A DNA stretch of 64,000 bases, taken from positions 1 through 64,000 of the forward strand of contig NZ_BCTF01000001.1 of assembly GCF_001571145.1 (NCBI RefSeq), given 5' to 3'. A program made the position numbers and the translations under genes. This DNA is from Hydrogenophaga flava NBRC 102514 (GTDB lineage: Bacteria; Pseudomonadota; Gammaproteobacteria; Burkholderiales; Burkholderiaceae_C). This document shows, one piece after another, positions 1-8,233 of this stretch (its first letter is position 1; every line of letters begins with the position of its first letter). The notes under the pieces are model-generated. The model did not search any database and was not told the DNA's origin. It was given only the letters and a program-made list of their open reading frames with translations.

Positions 1-1
1 G

Positions 2-241
2 GCCAAGAAGGCTGCTGCGCCGAAGAAGGCCGCTGCTCCTGCCAAGAAGGCTGCTGCGCCGAAGAAGGCCGCTGCTCCTGCCAAGAAAGCCGCTGCCCCC
101 AAGAAGGCCGCTGTCAAAAAGGCAGCCCCCGCAAAAAAAGCTGAGCCGGCCAAGAAGCCGGCAGCCCCTGCGGCCCCTGCAGCGCAAACCAAGCTGAATC
201 CTCAGGCTGCCTGGCCGTTCCCCACGTCCAGCAAGCCCTGA
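2..241 (+). CDS. Histone H1-like Lys/Ala/Pro-rich protein, C-terminal part
   Basis: The gene is cut by the left edge of the window; the frame is open from base 2 to the TGA at 239-241. The visible 79 residues are repeats of AKKAAAPKKAAAP followed by a short tail ending LNPQAAWPFPTSSKP. Such Lys/Ala/Pro-rich sequences are typical of bacterial H1-like nucleoid proteins, which bind DNA without sequence preference. Bases 2-40 and 41-79 are a perfect 39-bp tandem repeat coding 13 residues, so copy number may vary between strains. The N-terminus is not visible, so a globular domain there cannot be excluded. Confidence 0.75.
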   Translation, partial: AKKAAAPKKAAAPAKKAAAPKKAAAPAKKAAAPKKAAVKKAAPAKKAEPAKKPAAPAAPAAQTKLNPQAAWPFPTSSKP

Positions 242-242
242 G

Positions 243-292
243 TCATCCCTCGGGATGATTGACAAGCCCGGCGTGAAAACGCCGGGCTTTTT
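243..292 (+). terminator. Rho-independent terminator of the H1-like gene
   Basis: A 9-bp GC-rich stem (266-274 with 279-287) closed by a GAAA tetraloop is followed by TTTTT at 288-292. A smaller hairpin, TCATCC/GGATGA at 243-258, sits between the stop codon and the main stem. The element separates this gene from the convergent kinase gene. Confidence 0.9.
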
Positions 293-307
293 CATTGCTG
301 CGCCCAG

Positions 308-1189
308 TCAGAGCGTGTAGTTCTGGCCGCCTCTGCTGGCGATCTTGTTGGCCCCCAGGCGGTTGCCCAGCTCTGCGCAACGCTCCAGCGACCAGCCTTG
401 CGACAGCCCATGCAGCAGCGCGGCACGGAACGCGTCGCCGCAACCGGTCGGGTCCACCACCGCACTCGCAGGCACACCAGCCACCCGGGTCTGGCGCCCC
501 TCTGCATACACATCACAGCCTTGCTCGGCCAGCGTCACGACCAGTCCCCGGACCTGGCCGGCGATCTCCGACAGGCCCAGACCCGTGCGATCACTGAGCA
601 TCTTGCCTTCGTAGTCGTTGACCGCCACCCAGCTGGCCATCGACACAAAGTGGCGCAGTTCGTCGCCGTTGAACATCGGCAGTCCCTGACCGGGGTCGAA
701 CACGAAGGGAATGCCCGCATCGTGCAGCTGTTGCGCATGCTGCAGCATGGCGTCCCTGCCATCGGGTGCCACGATGGCCAGGCGGATGCCGGCGTCAACG
801 GGCACACGGTTTTCATGGGCCTGCGACATGGCACCGGGGTGGAAGGCCGTGATCTGGTTGTTGTCGCGGTCGGTCATGATCATCGCCTGCGCGGTGTAGT
901 TGTCCGCCGTCGTGCCGATGAAGCGCGTGTCCACGCCCAGGCCCTGCAGCCGCGACAGGTAGTCCTGCGCATCGTTGCCAACCATCGCCAGCGGCACGGC
1001 ATCGGACCCCAGCTGCCGCAGCCCATATGCGATGTTGCCCGCGCAGCCTCCGAACTCCCGGCGCATGCCGGGCACCAGGAAGGACACATTGAGGATGTGC
1101 AACTGACTGGGCAGGATCTGTTCGGCGAAACGACCTTCGAAGGTCATGATGGTGTCGAACGCCAGGGAGCCGCAGATGAGGATGGACAT
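308..1189 (-). CDS. PfkB/ribokinase-family carbohydrate or nucleoside kinase
   Basis: This 293-residue protein has the two PfkB signatures: an N-terminal GGCAGNIA motif (about residues 47-54) and a C-terminal DPTGCGDAF motif holding the catalytic aspartate and anion hole. The family phosphorylates a sugar or nucleoside hydroxyl with ATP in the cytoplasm. The N-terminus (SILICGSLAFDTI) resembles the adenosine-kinase-like branch, but the substrate cannot be fixed from sequence. It starts 18 bases after the end of the broken DUF3426 gene on the same strand and is probably co-transcribed with it. Confidence 0.85.
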   Translation of the reverse strand: MSILICGSLAFDTIMTFEGRFAEQILPSQLHILNVSFLVPGMRREFGGCAGNIAYGLRQLGSDAVPLAMVGNDAQDYLSRLQGLGVDTRFIGTTADNYTAQAMIMTDRDNNQITAFHPGAMSQAHENRVPVDAGIRLAIVAPDGRDAMLQHAQQLHDAGIPFVFDPGQGLPMFNGDELRHFVSMASWVAVNDYEGKMLSDRTGLGLSEIAGQVRGLVVTLAEQGCDVYAEGRQTRVAGVPASAVVDPTGCGDAFRAALLHGLSQGWSLERCAELGNRLGANKIASRGGQNYTL

Positions 1190-1207
1190 GATGAAAAGAA
1201 GAAGGGA

Positions 1208-1672
1208 TCAGGGATAGAACACCAGGGCACGGTAGCCCGTCATGGAAGACACACCGCTGTCGGCGATGGACAGCCGCAGGCTCATGGACACCGAACCTTG
1301 CGCCGGCAACACCTCTGGCGCCCCCGGCAGCTCCGCCGGAAGAAACACCCGCCGGACGATCACGTTGTCCCGGGTGTCGGTCAGGCTCAGCTCGAGCGCG
1401 GGCACCGCCAGCGGGAGCGCGGCACTGTTCTTGAGCACCAGGTCGAAGGAATAGAAGTTGCCGAGGCGGCGCACCAGGTTGGAGCTGTCGATGGCCACCG
1501 CTTCGATGTCGCGGGCCGGGCCGATGCTGCAGTCCAGGGGCTGGCACAGCGACGCCAGCAGAGGCACGCTGTATGGATACCGGGCCGCCAGTCGGTCCCG
1601 GTGGTGTACAGCCCACTGCGTCAGCAGCCCGGCCAGCAGCGCGAAGCACACCGCCACCAGCGACACGCGCAC
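1208..1672 (-). CDS. C-terminal fragment: membrane-anchored DUF3426 domain
   Basis: The 154 residues start with a hydrophobic segment (VSLVAVCFALLAGLL) followed by a DUF3426 beta-sandwich-like domain, as in the second half of zinc-ribbon/DUF3426 proteins. It begins with an ATG 33 bases after the TAG in the same frame, so it is the continuation of the upstream fragment rather than a separate gene. I see no ribosome binding site before its ATG. Function of the family is unknown. Confidence 0.55.
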   Translation of the reverse strand: MRVSLVAVCFALLAGLLTQWAVHHRDRLAARYPYSVPLLASLCQPLDCSIGPARDIEAVAIDSSNLVRRLGNFYSFDLVLKNSAALPLAVPALELSLTDTRDNVIVRRVFLPAELPGAPEVLPAQGSVSMSLRLSIADSGVSSMTGYRALVFYP

Positions 1673-1705
1673 CCCCGGGGATTGCCAGAACGCCTTGCGC
1701 CGGGC

Positions 1706-2245
1706 CTACCGAACGAAACTGGGTTCTGTCAGCACGGGCACATCGTCATCCCGCGCTGGTTCCGGCGGCGCCGTCGGAGGCTGTGTCGCCACCACCAGGG
1801 AAGGTGCGGGCGGCAGGCTCACCGCCTCCGCAGCCACCTCTGTAGCGGTCACCGGCTCAGGAACCGGCGAGGCGACGGTGGGTTCGGAGGTCTGCACCTC
1901 GTCTTTGGCCTGTGCGGCAAACCGGCGCAACTCGTCGGAAAATCCATCGTCGGCCTTTGCCGGACCCGACTCCGACGGCAACGCAGCGGTCGGCGCCCTC
2001 GGGTGCAGCAGCCATTCACTATCCGTGTCGTCGTGGGCAACAGGCGCTGGTGGTGCCGAGGCGGCGACAACGGAAGGAGTCGGCACCTGCGCTGGCGCAG
2101 CCACCGGTTCTCCCTCCAGGAACAGCGTGGCATCGAACACATCGGAACAGTGCCCGCACCGCACCCAGCCGTCGGATATCTTGAGCTGGTCGGGAACGAT
2201 CCGGAAGGTCGTTCCGCAAGCCGGACAGCGGGTGGTGAAACTCAT
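1706..2245 (-). CDS. N-terminal fragment: MJ0042 zinc-ribbon protein
   Basis: This 179-residue product begins MSFTTRCPACGTTF and has the pair of CxxC knuckles (CPAC, CGHC) of the MJ0042 zinc ribbon in the first 35 residues. A low-complexity Ala/Pro/Val linker follows and ends at the amber codon, before the membrane segment. If translated alone it would be a soluble zinc-ribbon protein without its usual C-terminal domain. There is no Shine-Dalgarno sequence; an AATAAT box ends 6 bases before the ATG. The gene lies 48 bases after prmA on the same strand. Confidence 0.7.
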   Translation of the reverse strand: MSFTTRCPACGTTFRIVPDQLKISDGWVRCGHCSDVFDATLFLEGEPVAAPAQVPTPSVVAASAPPAPVAHDDTDSEWLLHPRAPTAALPSESGPAKADDGFSDELRRFAAQAKDEVQTSEPTVASPVPEPVTATEVAAEAVSLPPAPSLVVATQPPTAPPEPARDDDVPVLTEPSFVR

Positions 2246-2251
2246 GCGGCA

Positions 2252-2257
2252 ATTATT
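2252..2257 (-). promoter_or_regulatory. -10-like box before the zinc-ribbon gene
   Basis: AATAAT on the minus strand ends 6 bases upstream of the ATG at 2245, with no Shine-Dalgarno sequence between. It fits the leaderless pattern seen at other genes in this window. Confidence 0.4.
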
Positions 2258-2293
2258 GCAGGCGCCCGCGCCGCGCCCGGCTGCAGAGGCGCT

Positions 2294-3193
2294 TCACGCC
2301 TTGCGGGCGGTCATGAGAATCCAGCCGTCTTCCTCGTCGCTCACACTCAGACTCACCCAGGGCGCATAGGCCTCGCGCAGCTCGTCTTCCTGCCGGGCCA
2401 GAATGCCGGCCAGCACGAGATGGCCGCCCGCCTTCACACGCTCGCACAGCAGAGGCGCGAGCACCTTGAGCGGCGTGGCCAGGATGTTGGCCAGCACGAC
2501 ATCGAAGTGCCCGTCGACCGCATCAGGCAAGCCGTTGCGCAGGACCACGCCGTTGGCATCGGCGTTGAGCCGTGTGGACTCCACGGCGGCTGGATCGATG
2601 TCGACCGCCACGATGGGGTCGGCACCGAACTTGGCCGCGCCGATGGCCAGGATGCCCGATCCACAACCGTAGTCGAGCACGCGCTGGCCCCGCGGCGCAT
2701 GGGCAGCGATCCAGCGCAGGCACATGCGGGTGGTCGGGTGGGTGCCCGTGCCGAAGGCCAGGCCTGGATCGAGCCGGATCACCTCTTTCGCGGCGGCGGG
2801 TGGTTCGTGCCAGGTCGGCACGATCCAGAAGGTGGGCGTGATCTCGACCGGGTCGAACTGCGACTGGGTCAGACGAACCCAGTCCTGATCCGCTACGGCG
2901 CGCACGCCCATCACCTGTGAGCCCTCGAAGAAGTCCTGTGGCAACAGCAGCTCCGCGGCCTCCCGCGCCCCCGCCTCGTACGGAAACAGCGCCACCACGC
3001 GCGAGCGGTTCCACCCCTCTTTGGGTGGCGGCATGCCAGGTTCGCCGAACAACGCCTGCTCGGCCGGGGTCAGCGCATCGGCGTCCTCGACCGAGACACT
3101 CAGCGCATCCAGCGCAACCAAGGCATCGCCGACCGGCTCGACGCCGGCCTCGGGGACCAGCAGCACCAGCTCGTACAGCGAGCCACCGGACAC
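2294..3193 (-). CDS. prmA: Ribosomal protein L11 methyltransferase
   Basis: PrmA trimethylates ribosomal protein L11 using S-adenosylmethionine. The protein has an N-terminal L11-recognition region (SVSVEDADALTPAEQALFGEPG) and a Rossmann methyltransferase core with DYGCGSGILAIGAAKFGA as the SAM-binding loop. I chose GTG at 3193, directly after the accC stop, because it gives a normal N-terminus (MSGGSLYELVLLVPE, 299 residues). A GTG at 3205 would overlap accC by 11 bases and is the alternative. The gene follows accB and accC on the same strand with a 1-base gap, so it is likely in their operon. Confidence 0.93.
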   Translation of the reverse strand: MSGGSLYELVLLVPEAGVEPVGDALVALDALSVSVEDADALTPAEQALFGEPGMPPPKEGWNRSRVVALFPYEAGAREAAELLLPQDFFEGSQVMGVRAVADQDWVRLTQSQFDPVEITPTFWIVPTWHEPPAAAKEVIRLDPGLAFGTGTHPTTRMCLRWIAAHAPRGQRVLDYGCGSGILAIGAAKFGADPIVAVDIDPAAVESTRLNADANGVVLRNGLPDAVDGHFDVVLANILATPLKVLAPLLCERVKAGGHLVLAGILARQEDELREAYAPWVSLSVSDEEDGWILMTARKA

Positions 3194-3194
3194 G

Positions 3195-4544
3195 TCAGCG
3201 CTCACGCTGCGACAGCCACTCTTCGAGGTAGTGGATGTTGGTGCCACCCGCCACGAAACTGGCGTCGACCATCAGCTCGCGGTGCAGCGGGATATTGGTC
3301 TTGATGCCCTCGACCACACACTCGGACAGGGCGGTGCGCATGCGCGCCAGTGCCTGTTCACGGGTGTCGCCGTGCACGATGATCTTGCCGATCATCGAGT
3401 CGTAGTTGGGCGGCACGAAGTAGTTGGTGTAGGCGTGCGAGTCCACGCGCACACCAGGGCCGCCGGGCATGTGCCAGGTGGTGATGCGCCCGGGCGACGG
3501 GGTGAACTTGTAGGCATCTTCCGCGTTGACGCGGCACTCGATGGCATGGCCTCGCAGCTGCACCTGGCGCTGCGTGAATGGCAGCTTTTCGCCAGCCGCC
3601 ACCGCGATCTGGGTGCGCACGATGTCCACGCCCGAAATCCACTCGGTCACCGGGTGCTCCACCTGCACGCGGGTGTTCATCTCGATGAAATAGAACTCGC
3701 CGTTCTCGAACAGAAACTCGAAAGTGCCGGCTCCACGGTAGCCGATCTTCTTGCAGGCGGCGGCGCAGCGCTCACCGATCTTCTCGATCAGGCGGCGCGG
3801 GATGCCTGGCGCCGGCGCCTCCTCGATAACTTTCTGGTGGCGGCGCTGCATGGAGCAGTCGCGCTCGCCGAGGTACACCGCGTTGCGGTGCGTGTCGGCC
3901 AGCACCTGGATCTCGATGTGTCGGGGGTTCTGGAGAAACTTCTCCATGTAGACCTCGGGGTTGCCGAAGGCCGCTGCGGCTTCCGCCTTGGTGGTCTGCA
4001 CCGCGTGGATCAGGGCCGCCTCGGTGTGGACCACACGCATGCCGCGGCCACCGCCGCCACCGGCGGCCTTGATGATGACCGGATAACCCACCGCCTTGGC
4101 GGTCTTCTTGATCACGGCCGGATCGTCCGGCAGGGCACCCTCGGAGCCGGGCACACAGGGCACGCCCGCGCGGATCATGGCCTGCTTGGCCGAAACCTTG
4201 TCGCCCATGATGCGGATCGACTCGGGCGTCGGGCCGATGAACGTGAAGCCACTGCGCTCCACACGCTCGGCGAAGTCGGCGTTTTCCGACAGGAAACCGT
4301 AGCCGGGGTGGATCGCTTCTGCGTCCGTGACCTCGGCAGCGGAGATGATGGCCGGCATGCTGAGGTAACTCTGACCCGACGGCGCCGGACCAATGCAGAC
4401 GGCCTCGTCGGCCAGTCGGACGTACTTGGCGTCTCGATCGGCCTCGGAATAGACCATCACGGCCTTGATGCCCATCTCGCGGCAGGCGCGCTGCACACGC
4501 AGGGCGATTTCGCCGCGGTTGGCGATGAGGATTTTCTTGAACAT
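3195..4544 (-). CDS. accC: Acetyl-CoA carboxylase, biotin carboxylase subunit
   Basis: AccC carboxylates the biotin on AccB using ATP and bicarbonate, the first half of malonyl-CoA synthesis. Its 449 residues are the usual length. Visible features are the N-terminal biotin-carboxylase domain ([17 protein letters not shown]), the ATP-grasp glycine-rich loop (GGGGGRGM) and the catalytic region [16 protein letters not shown]. It lies 15 bases after accB in the usual accB-accC order. Confidence 0.97.
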   Translation of the reverse strand: MFKKILIANRGEIALRVQRACREMGIKAVMVYSEADRDAKYVRLADEAVCIGPAPSGQSYLSMPAIISAAEVTDAEAIHPGYGFLSENADFAERVERSGFTFIGPTPESIRIMGDKVSAKQAMIRAGVPCVPGSEGALPDDPAVIKKTAKAVGYPVIIKAAGGGGGRGMRVVHTEAALIHAVQTTKAEAAAAFGNPEVYMEKFLQNPRHIEIQVLADTHRNAVYLGERDCSMQRRHQKVIEEAPAPGIPRRLIEKIGERCAAACKKIGYRGAGTFEFLFENGEFYFIEMNTRVQVEHPVTEWISGVDIVRTQIAVAAGEKLPFTQRQVQLRGHAIECRVNAEDAYKFTPSPGRITTWHMPGGPGVRVDSHAYTNYFVPPNYDSMIGKIIVHGDTREQALARMRTALSECVVEGIKTNIPLHRELMVDASFVAGGTNIHYLEEWLSQRER

Positions 4545-4559
4545 GGGGCGAAGGTCCCC

Positions 4560-5024
4560 TTATTCGATGATGAACAGCGGCTGGCCGTATTCCACCGCCT
4601 GGCCGTTCTCGACCAGGATCTGCGTGATGGTGCCGCTCTTGTCGGCTTCGATCTCGTTGAGGATCTTCATGGCCTCGACGATGCAGATGGTCTCGCCTTC
4701 CTTGATGGTCTGGCCGATCTCGGCAAAGGGTTTGGCACCCGGGCTGGACGCGCGATAGAAGGTACCCACCATGGGCGATTTGACGGTGTGCCCGACCGGA
4801 GCCGGCGCGGCGGCCGGGGCTGCCGCAGACGCGGCATCGGCCACAGCCTGCACCACGGGGGCAGTGACCGCCGCCACGGGGGCTGCGGCGACGACCTGGG
4901 CCACTGCGGCCGCTGGAGCACTCTTGACGATCCTGACCTTGCCTTCGGCTTCGGTGATTTCCAGCTCGGACACGTTCGACTCGGACACCAGGTCGATCAG
5001 TGTCTTCAGTTTTCTAAGATCCAT
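4560..5024 (-). CDS. accB: Biotin carboxyl carrier protein of acetyl-CoA carboxylase
   Basis: This 154-residue protein carries the biotin that shuttles CO2 between AccC and the carboxyltransferase. The C-terminal biotinyl domain has the motif [13 protein letters not shown], whose lysine is biotinylated. A mobile Ala/Pro-rich linker joins it to the short N-terminal domain ([22 protein letters not shown]). A GGAGA ribosome site precedes the ATG. It is the first gene of accB-accC-prmA. Confidence 0.96.
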   Translation of the reverse strand: MDLRKLKTLIDLVSESNVSELEITEAEGKVRIVKSAPAAAVAQVVAAAPVAAVTAPVVQAVADAASAAAPAAAPAPVGHTVKSPMVGTFYRASSPGAKPFAEIGQTIKEGETICIVEAMKILNEIEADKSGTITQILVENGQAVEYGQPLFIIE

Positions 5025-5210
5025 GATTTCTCCAACGAATTGCAGTCAAGTTGGTCAAACTTCGCTTATTTTCGATCAAACGAAGCGCCGCCGACTTGCC
5101 GGGGTGCGCAGTGTACACGAGGCGGAACACACTGGAAGCGCCGTTCGTCATGCCCGACGAGACGGGTGAGAGGCTGCAGCAGGCCTGCAAACTGGCTCAA
5201 GTTCGCGGGA

Positions 5211-5239
5211 CTTTAACCGCTTTTTAATTCTGTTCGCAA
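5211..5239 (-). promoter_or_regulatory. Possible promoter for accBC-prmA
   Basis: In the 248-base gap before accB the minus strand reads TTGCGA (5234-5239), 17 bases, TTAAAG (5211-5216). The match to sigma-70 is moderate. No leader peptide or strong terminator is obvious in the gap. Confidence 0.3.
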
Positions 5240-5272
5240 CGTTTGACGAATACCGCCCGTCCGACAACAAAC

Positions 5273-5794
5273 TCAGACCAGCTGGGCCCACTGCGTCAGT
5301 TCTTCGGCGCTGACTTTGCCCAGCTTGCGGTGCAGCACGGACCCGTCCACGCCAAACACCACACTGAAGGGCAAGGCCCCGCTGGGATTGCCCAGGCTTC
5401 GCGCCATGTCGGAGCCGGCAAAGCCGGCCAGCGCCACGGGAAAGTCCAGTGGCAGCCGCGTCAGAAACCGCGACACCGGCGCCGCCTGGTCCACCGCCAG
5501 TCCCAGCACCTGCCAGCCCTGGGCCGAGTGCTCCTTGTAAAAGGTGTTGATGAGCGGCAGCTCCTCGACACAGGGCGGGCACCAGGTGGCCCAGAAATTC
5601 ACGAGCAATGGACGCCCCCTGAAGCCCGCCATGGACACCGGAGCGCCCGCCACATGAGGGAACGCGCTTGCCCAGAACTGGTTTTCAGCCTCACCAAGCA
5701 CCGGCCCCGGGCGCAGCCGCCACCAGGCCACCCCCGCACCGGCCGCCGCAGCCGCCGCGCCCAGCCCCGCCATCAGCAAGGTCCGGCGGTTCAT
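5273..5794 (-). CDS. TlpA-like thioredoxin-family protein
   Basis: This 173-residue protein has an N-terminal hydrophobic signal or anchor beginning MNRRTLLMAGLG; the RR followed by LL suggests Tat or Sec export. A thioredoxin fold follows with the redox motif WCPPC in NFWATWCPPCVEELP. TlpA/ResA-type proteins reduce periplasmic disulfides, for example in cytochrome c maturation. Its start overlaps the stop of the upstream gene by 4 bases (ATGA), so the two are translationally coupled. The specific partner is unknown. Confidence 0.88.
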   Translation of the reverse strand: MNRRTLLMAGLGAAAAAAGAGVAWWRLRPGPVLGEAENQFWASAFPHVAGAPVSMAGFRGRPLLVNFWATWCPPCVEELPLINTFYKEHSAQGWQVLGLAVDQAAPVSRFLTRLPLDFPVALAGFAGSDMARSLGNPSGALPFSVVFGVDGSVLHRKLGKVSAEELTQWAQLV

Positions 5795-6420
5795 GCTGCT
5801 TCCCTATGGGAACCGGGGTCGGCGGCCAGCAAGGCGCGCACCTCCTGTGCATCGCCCCGGGGGCGCCGCCCCTGCGCGTCTGGCCTGAGAGCGCCGCGCA
5901 AGGCGTCGTGGTCCAGCACCAGCAGGTGCAGGAGTACCCACTGTTCCAGCGCATCGCAGCGCAACCTCAGCGTGAGGGCTTCGACCGGCTCCCCTTGGGC
6001 ATCACTGGCAGCCGTCCCCGGGTGGTACTCGACCCGGTGGTCCAGCAGCGCCCACTCGGCCGATTTCGGATCGTCACAGTACAGCTGCACATAGATGTCG
6101 CTGTGGCGGGTGGCCGTGCCGTGCCAGACCGCCCCGCACAGATGGGGCCTGAAGGCGGCGAGCCGATCCATCCACACCAGAGCCAGCTCCCGCAGCGTCT
6201 TCAGCTCGGCCGGCTGGGTATCTGCACAAAAGATCGCGATGTGTTCGCGCACCGCTGCTTCCAGGGCTTGGTTGTCGGGCCAGGGGGTGCGCGAGGGTGG
6301 AAGGCCGAGCTGCTTGGCCGCGCGCCGCTTGGCCGCCGCGTATTCCAGACCCTCGTCAACCACCAGGCGCGCTGCCACCGAGGCGATCTCGGCGGAGGTG
6401 TCGGTGCGGAAGCTGTCCAT
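5791..6420 (-). CDS. Conserved hypothetical protein upstream of the TlpA-like gene
   Basis: I do not recognise a named family with confidence. The 209-residue product looks soluble and mostly alpha-helical, with no signal peptide or membrane segment. It has an N-terminal helical part (EIASVAARLVVDEGLEYAAAKRRAAKQLGL) and a middle HGTATRHSDIYVQLYCDDPKSAEW region that could be a nucleotidyltransferase-like fold. It overlaps the thioredoxin gene by 4 bases and is divergent from mpl across a 40-base gap. A role in redox or envelope work would be guesswork. Confidence 0.7.
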   Translation of the reverse strand: MDSFRTDTSAEIASVAARLVVDEGLEYAAAKRRAAKQLGLPPSRTPWPDNQALEAAVREHIAIFCADTQPAELKTLRELALVWMDRLAAFRPHLCGAVWHGTATRHSDIYVQLYCDDPKSAEWALLDHRVEYHPGTAASDAQGEPVEALTLRLRCDALEQWVLLHLLVLDHDALRGALRPDAQGRRPRGDAQEVRALLAADPGSHREAA

Positions 6421-6448
6421 GGACGGGGATTGTGCACGGGCACCCCCC

Positions 6449-6454
6449 TAGAAT
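6449..6454 (+). promoter_or_regulatory. -10-like box before mpl
   Basis: TAGAAT is followed by six bases and then the mpl ATG at 6461; there is no Shine-Dalgarno sequence. The predicted transcription start falls at or next to the start codon. Confidence 0.5.
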
Positions 6455-6460
6455 CGCCGC

Positions 6461-7855
6461 ATGCACATTCATATCCTGGGCATTTGCGGCACATTCATGG
6501 GCGGCCTGGCCGCACTCGCGCGCGAAGCCGGCCACCGCGTCACCGGCTGCGACGCCGGGGTCTACCCCCCGATGAGCGACCAGCTGCGCGCGCTGGGCAT
6601 CGACCTGATCGAGGGCTTCGCTGCCGACCAGATGGCCTTGGCACCGGACATGTACGTGGTGGGCAACGTGGTCAGCCGCGCCCGTCTGACCGACGGCACC
6701 CCGAAGTTCCCATTGATGGAAGCCATCCTGGAGGCCGGCGCTCCGTACACCAGCGGTCCCCAGTGGCTGGCCGAACATGTTCTGCAGGGACGCCATGTGC
6801 TGGCCGTCGCCGGCACCCATGGCAAGACCACCACCACCTCGATGCTGGCCTGGATCCTGGAAGCCAACGGCCTGCACCCAGGCTTTCTGGTGGGCGGCGT
6901 ACCGATGAACTTCGGCGTGTCGGCGAGGCTGGGCGCAGGCAAGACCTTTGTGATCGAAGCGGACGAATACGACACAGCCTTCTTCGACAAACGCAGCAAG
7001 TTCGTGCACTACCGCCCGCGCACAGCCATCCTGAACAACCTCGAGTTCGACCACGCCGACATCTTCGACAACCTGGCCGCGATCGAACGGCAGTTCCACC
7101 ACCTGGTGCGCACGGTGCCTGGCAGTGGTCGGCTGGTGGTCAACGGCCTCGAAGAGAGCCTGGACCGGGTGCTGCACATGGGGCACTGGAGCGAGGTGCG
7201 CAGCTTCGGCGCTGCCGTCAGCGACTTCAGCGCAGTCGGTGAACCCCATGCGTTCGATGTACACGAACATGGCAAGAAGGTGGCTCGCGTGGAGTGGGCA
7301 CTCACTGGCGAACACAACCAGCTGAACGCGCTCGCGGCCATTGCGGCCGCCCAGCATGTGGGGGTGTCACCCGCCGACGCGGCGAAGGCGCTGGGCCACT
7401 TCCAGAACGTGCGCCGGCGCATGGAGGTCCGTGGCACGGCGCCCCGTGAAGGCGGCACCATCACCGTCTACGACGACTTCGCCCACCACCCCACCGCCAT
7501 CCGCACCACGCTGGACGGGCTGCGCCGGCGCCTGGGCCCGTCGGGCGGGCGCATCCTGGCGGTGTTCGAGCCGCGCAGCAACACCATGAAGCTGGGCACG
7601 ATGAAGTCGCAATTGCCCTGGAGCCTGGAGCAGGCCGATATCGCGTTCTGCCACTCGGGCGGGCTGGACTGGGATGCGCGCGAGGCGCTGGCGCCGATGG
7701 GCGCGCGTGCTTCGGTCGCCGCGACCATCGACGAACTGGTGCAGCAGGTGGTCTCGGCCGCCAGGGCCGGCGACCACATCGTCTGCATGAGCAACGGCGG
7801 TTTCGGCGGTGTTCACACCCGCCTGCTGACCGCGCTGGGACCAGTGGCTCAGTAA
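6461..7855 (+). CDS. mpl: UDP-N-acetylmuramate:L-alanyl-gamma-D-glutamyl-meso-diaminopimelate ligase
   Basis: Mpl joins the recycled tripeptide L-Ala-gamma-D-Glu-meso-DAP to UDP-MurNAc, returning cell-wall turnover products to peptidoglycan synthesis. At 464 residues it matches the family. The start MHIHILGICGTFMGGLAALA is the typical Mpl N-terminus, distinct from MurC. The ATP loop is [11 protein letters not shown] and the central domain has NNLEFDHADIF. It is monocistronic, and its last 7 bases overlap the end of the convergent gene 7849-8169. A leaderless transcript is likely. Confidence 0.96.
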   Translation: MHIHILGICGTFMGGLAALAREAGHRVTGCDAGVYPPMSDQLRALGIDLIEGFAADQMALAPDMYVVGNVVSRARLTDGTPKFPLMEAILEAGAPYTSGPQWLAEHVLQGRHVLAVAGTHGKTTTTSMLAWILEANGLHPGFLVGGVPMNFGVSARLGAGKTFVIEADEYDTAFFDKRSKFVHYRPRTAILNNLEFDHADIFDNLAAIERQFHHLVRTVPGSGRLVVNGLEESLDRVLHMGHWSEVRSFGAAVSDFSAVGEPHAFDVHEHGKKVARVEWALTGEHNQLNALAAIAAAQHVGVSPADAAKALGHFQNVRRRMEVRGTAPREGGTITVYDDFAHHPTAIRTTLDGLRRRLGPSGGRILAVFEPRSNTMKLGTMKSQLPWSLEQADIAFCHSGGLDWDAREALAPMGARASVAATIDELVQQVVSAARAGDHIVCMSNGGFGGVHTRLLTALGPVAQ

Positions 7856-8169
7856 CCAACCGACATGGTGGCCAGGTCGACCGTCACGGTCGGCTTGGCC
7901 AGTGCCGCGCTGCTGGCGCGCGCAAACTCCATCGCCCAGTTCCTGTGCGCCGCATCGCGGAAGCGGTCCTGGCCAGCCGCCTGCGCCACGCTGAGCACCT
8001 TGTCGGCCGTCAGCACCTTGCCGGTCAGGCGGATGGGCTCGCAGTCGAATGCCGTGAACTGCTGGTCCAGCCAGGCGCGCGCCTGGTCGTGTGGCATGGG
8101 CTGCACCTCTTCAAGATCGAAGCGGTAGGTGGCGGGCTCGCCCCAGGTCACGGTGACTTGGCTGCGCAT
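7849..8169 (-). CDS. Small conserved hypothetical protein (106 aa)
   Basis: I chose ATG at 8169 because GGAG sits about 8 bases upstream and the longer open frame has atypical composition. The product starts MRSQVTVTWGEPATYRFDLEEVQ and is soluble, with no membrane segment and no recognised motif. It ends in a 7-base convergent overlap with mpl. Function unknown. Confidence 0.65.
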   Translation of the reverse strand: MRSQVTVTWGEPATYRFDLEEVQPMPHDQARAWLDQQFTAFDCEPIRLTGKVLTADKVLSVAQAAGQDRFRDAAHRNWAMEFARASSAALAKPTVTVDLATMSVGY

Positions 8170-8233
8170 GGAAATACTCCTGACGGATAGGGATGAACAC
8201 AGCGGCCCGGATACCGGACCTCTTCTTGCATTC

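Larger units (their letters stand above)
1208..2245 (-). pseudogene. Zinc-ribbon/DUF3426 gene interrupted by an in-frame amber codon
   Basis: Two open frames on the minus strand lie in the same reading frame and are separated only by TAG at 1706-1708. The first half has an MJ0042-type zinc ribbon, the second a membrane anchor and DUF3426 domain; in related bacteria these normally form one protein. Reading through the TAG gives SFVR-stop-ARRKAFW. Homologues as I recall them have Gln there, so a single CAG to TAG change would explain the break. It could be a real nonsense mutation, a strain polymorphism or a sequencing error. Confidence 0.75.

Noticed and set aside
398-2920. 840-codon open frame on the plus strand opposite the kinase, DUF3426 and prmA genes
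   Set aside because: Arg/His/Gly-rich product with no motif, antisense to recognisable genes; an artefact of high GC.
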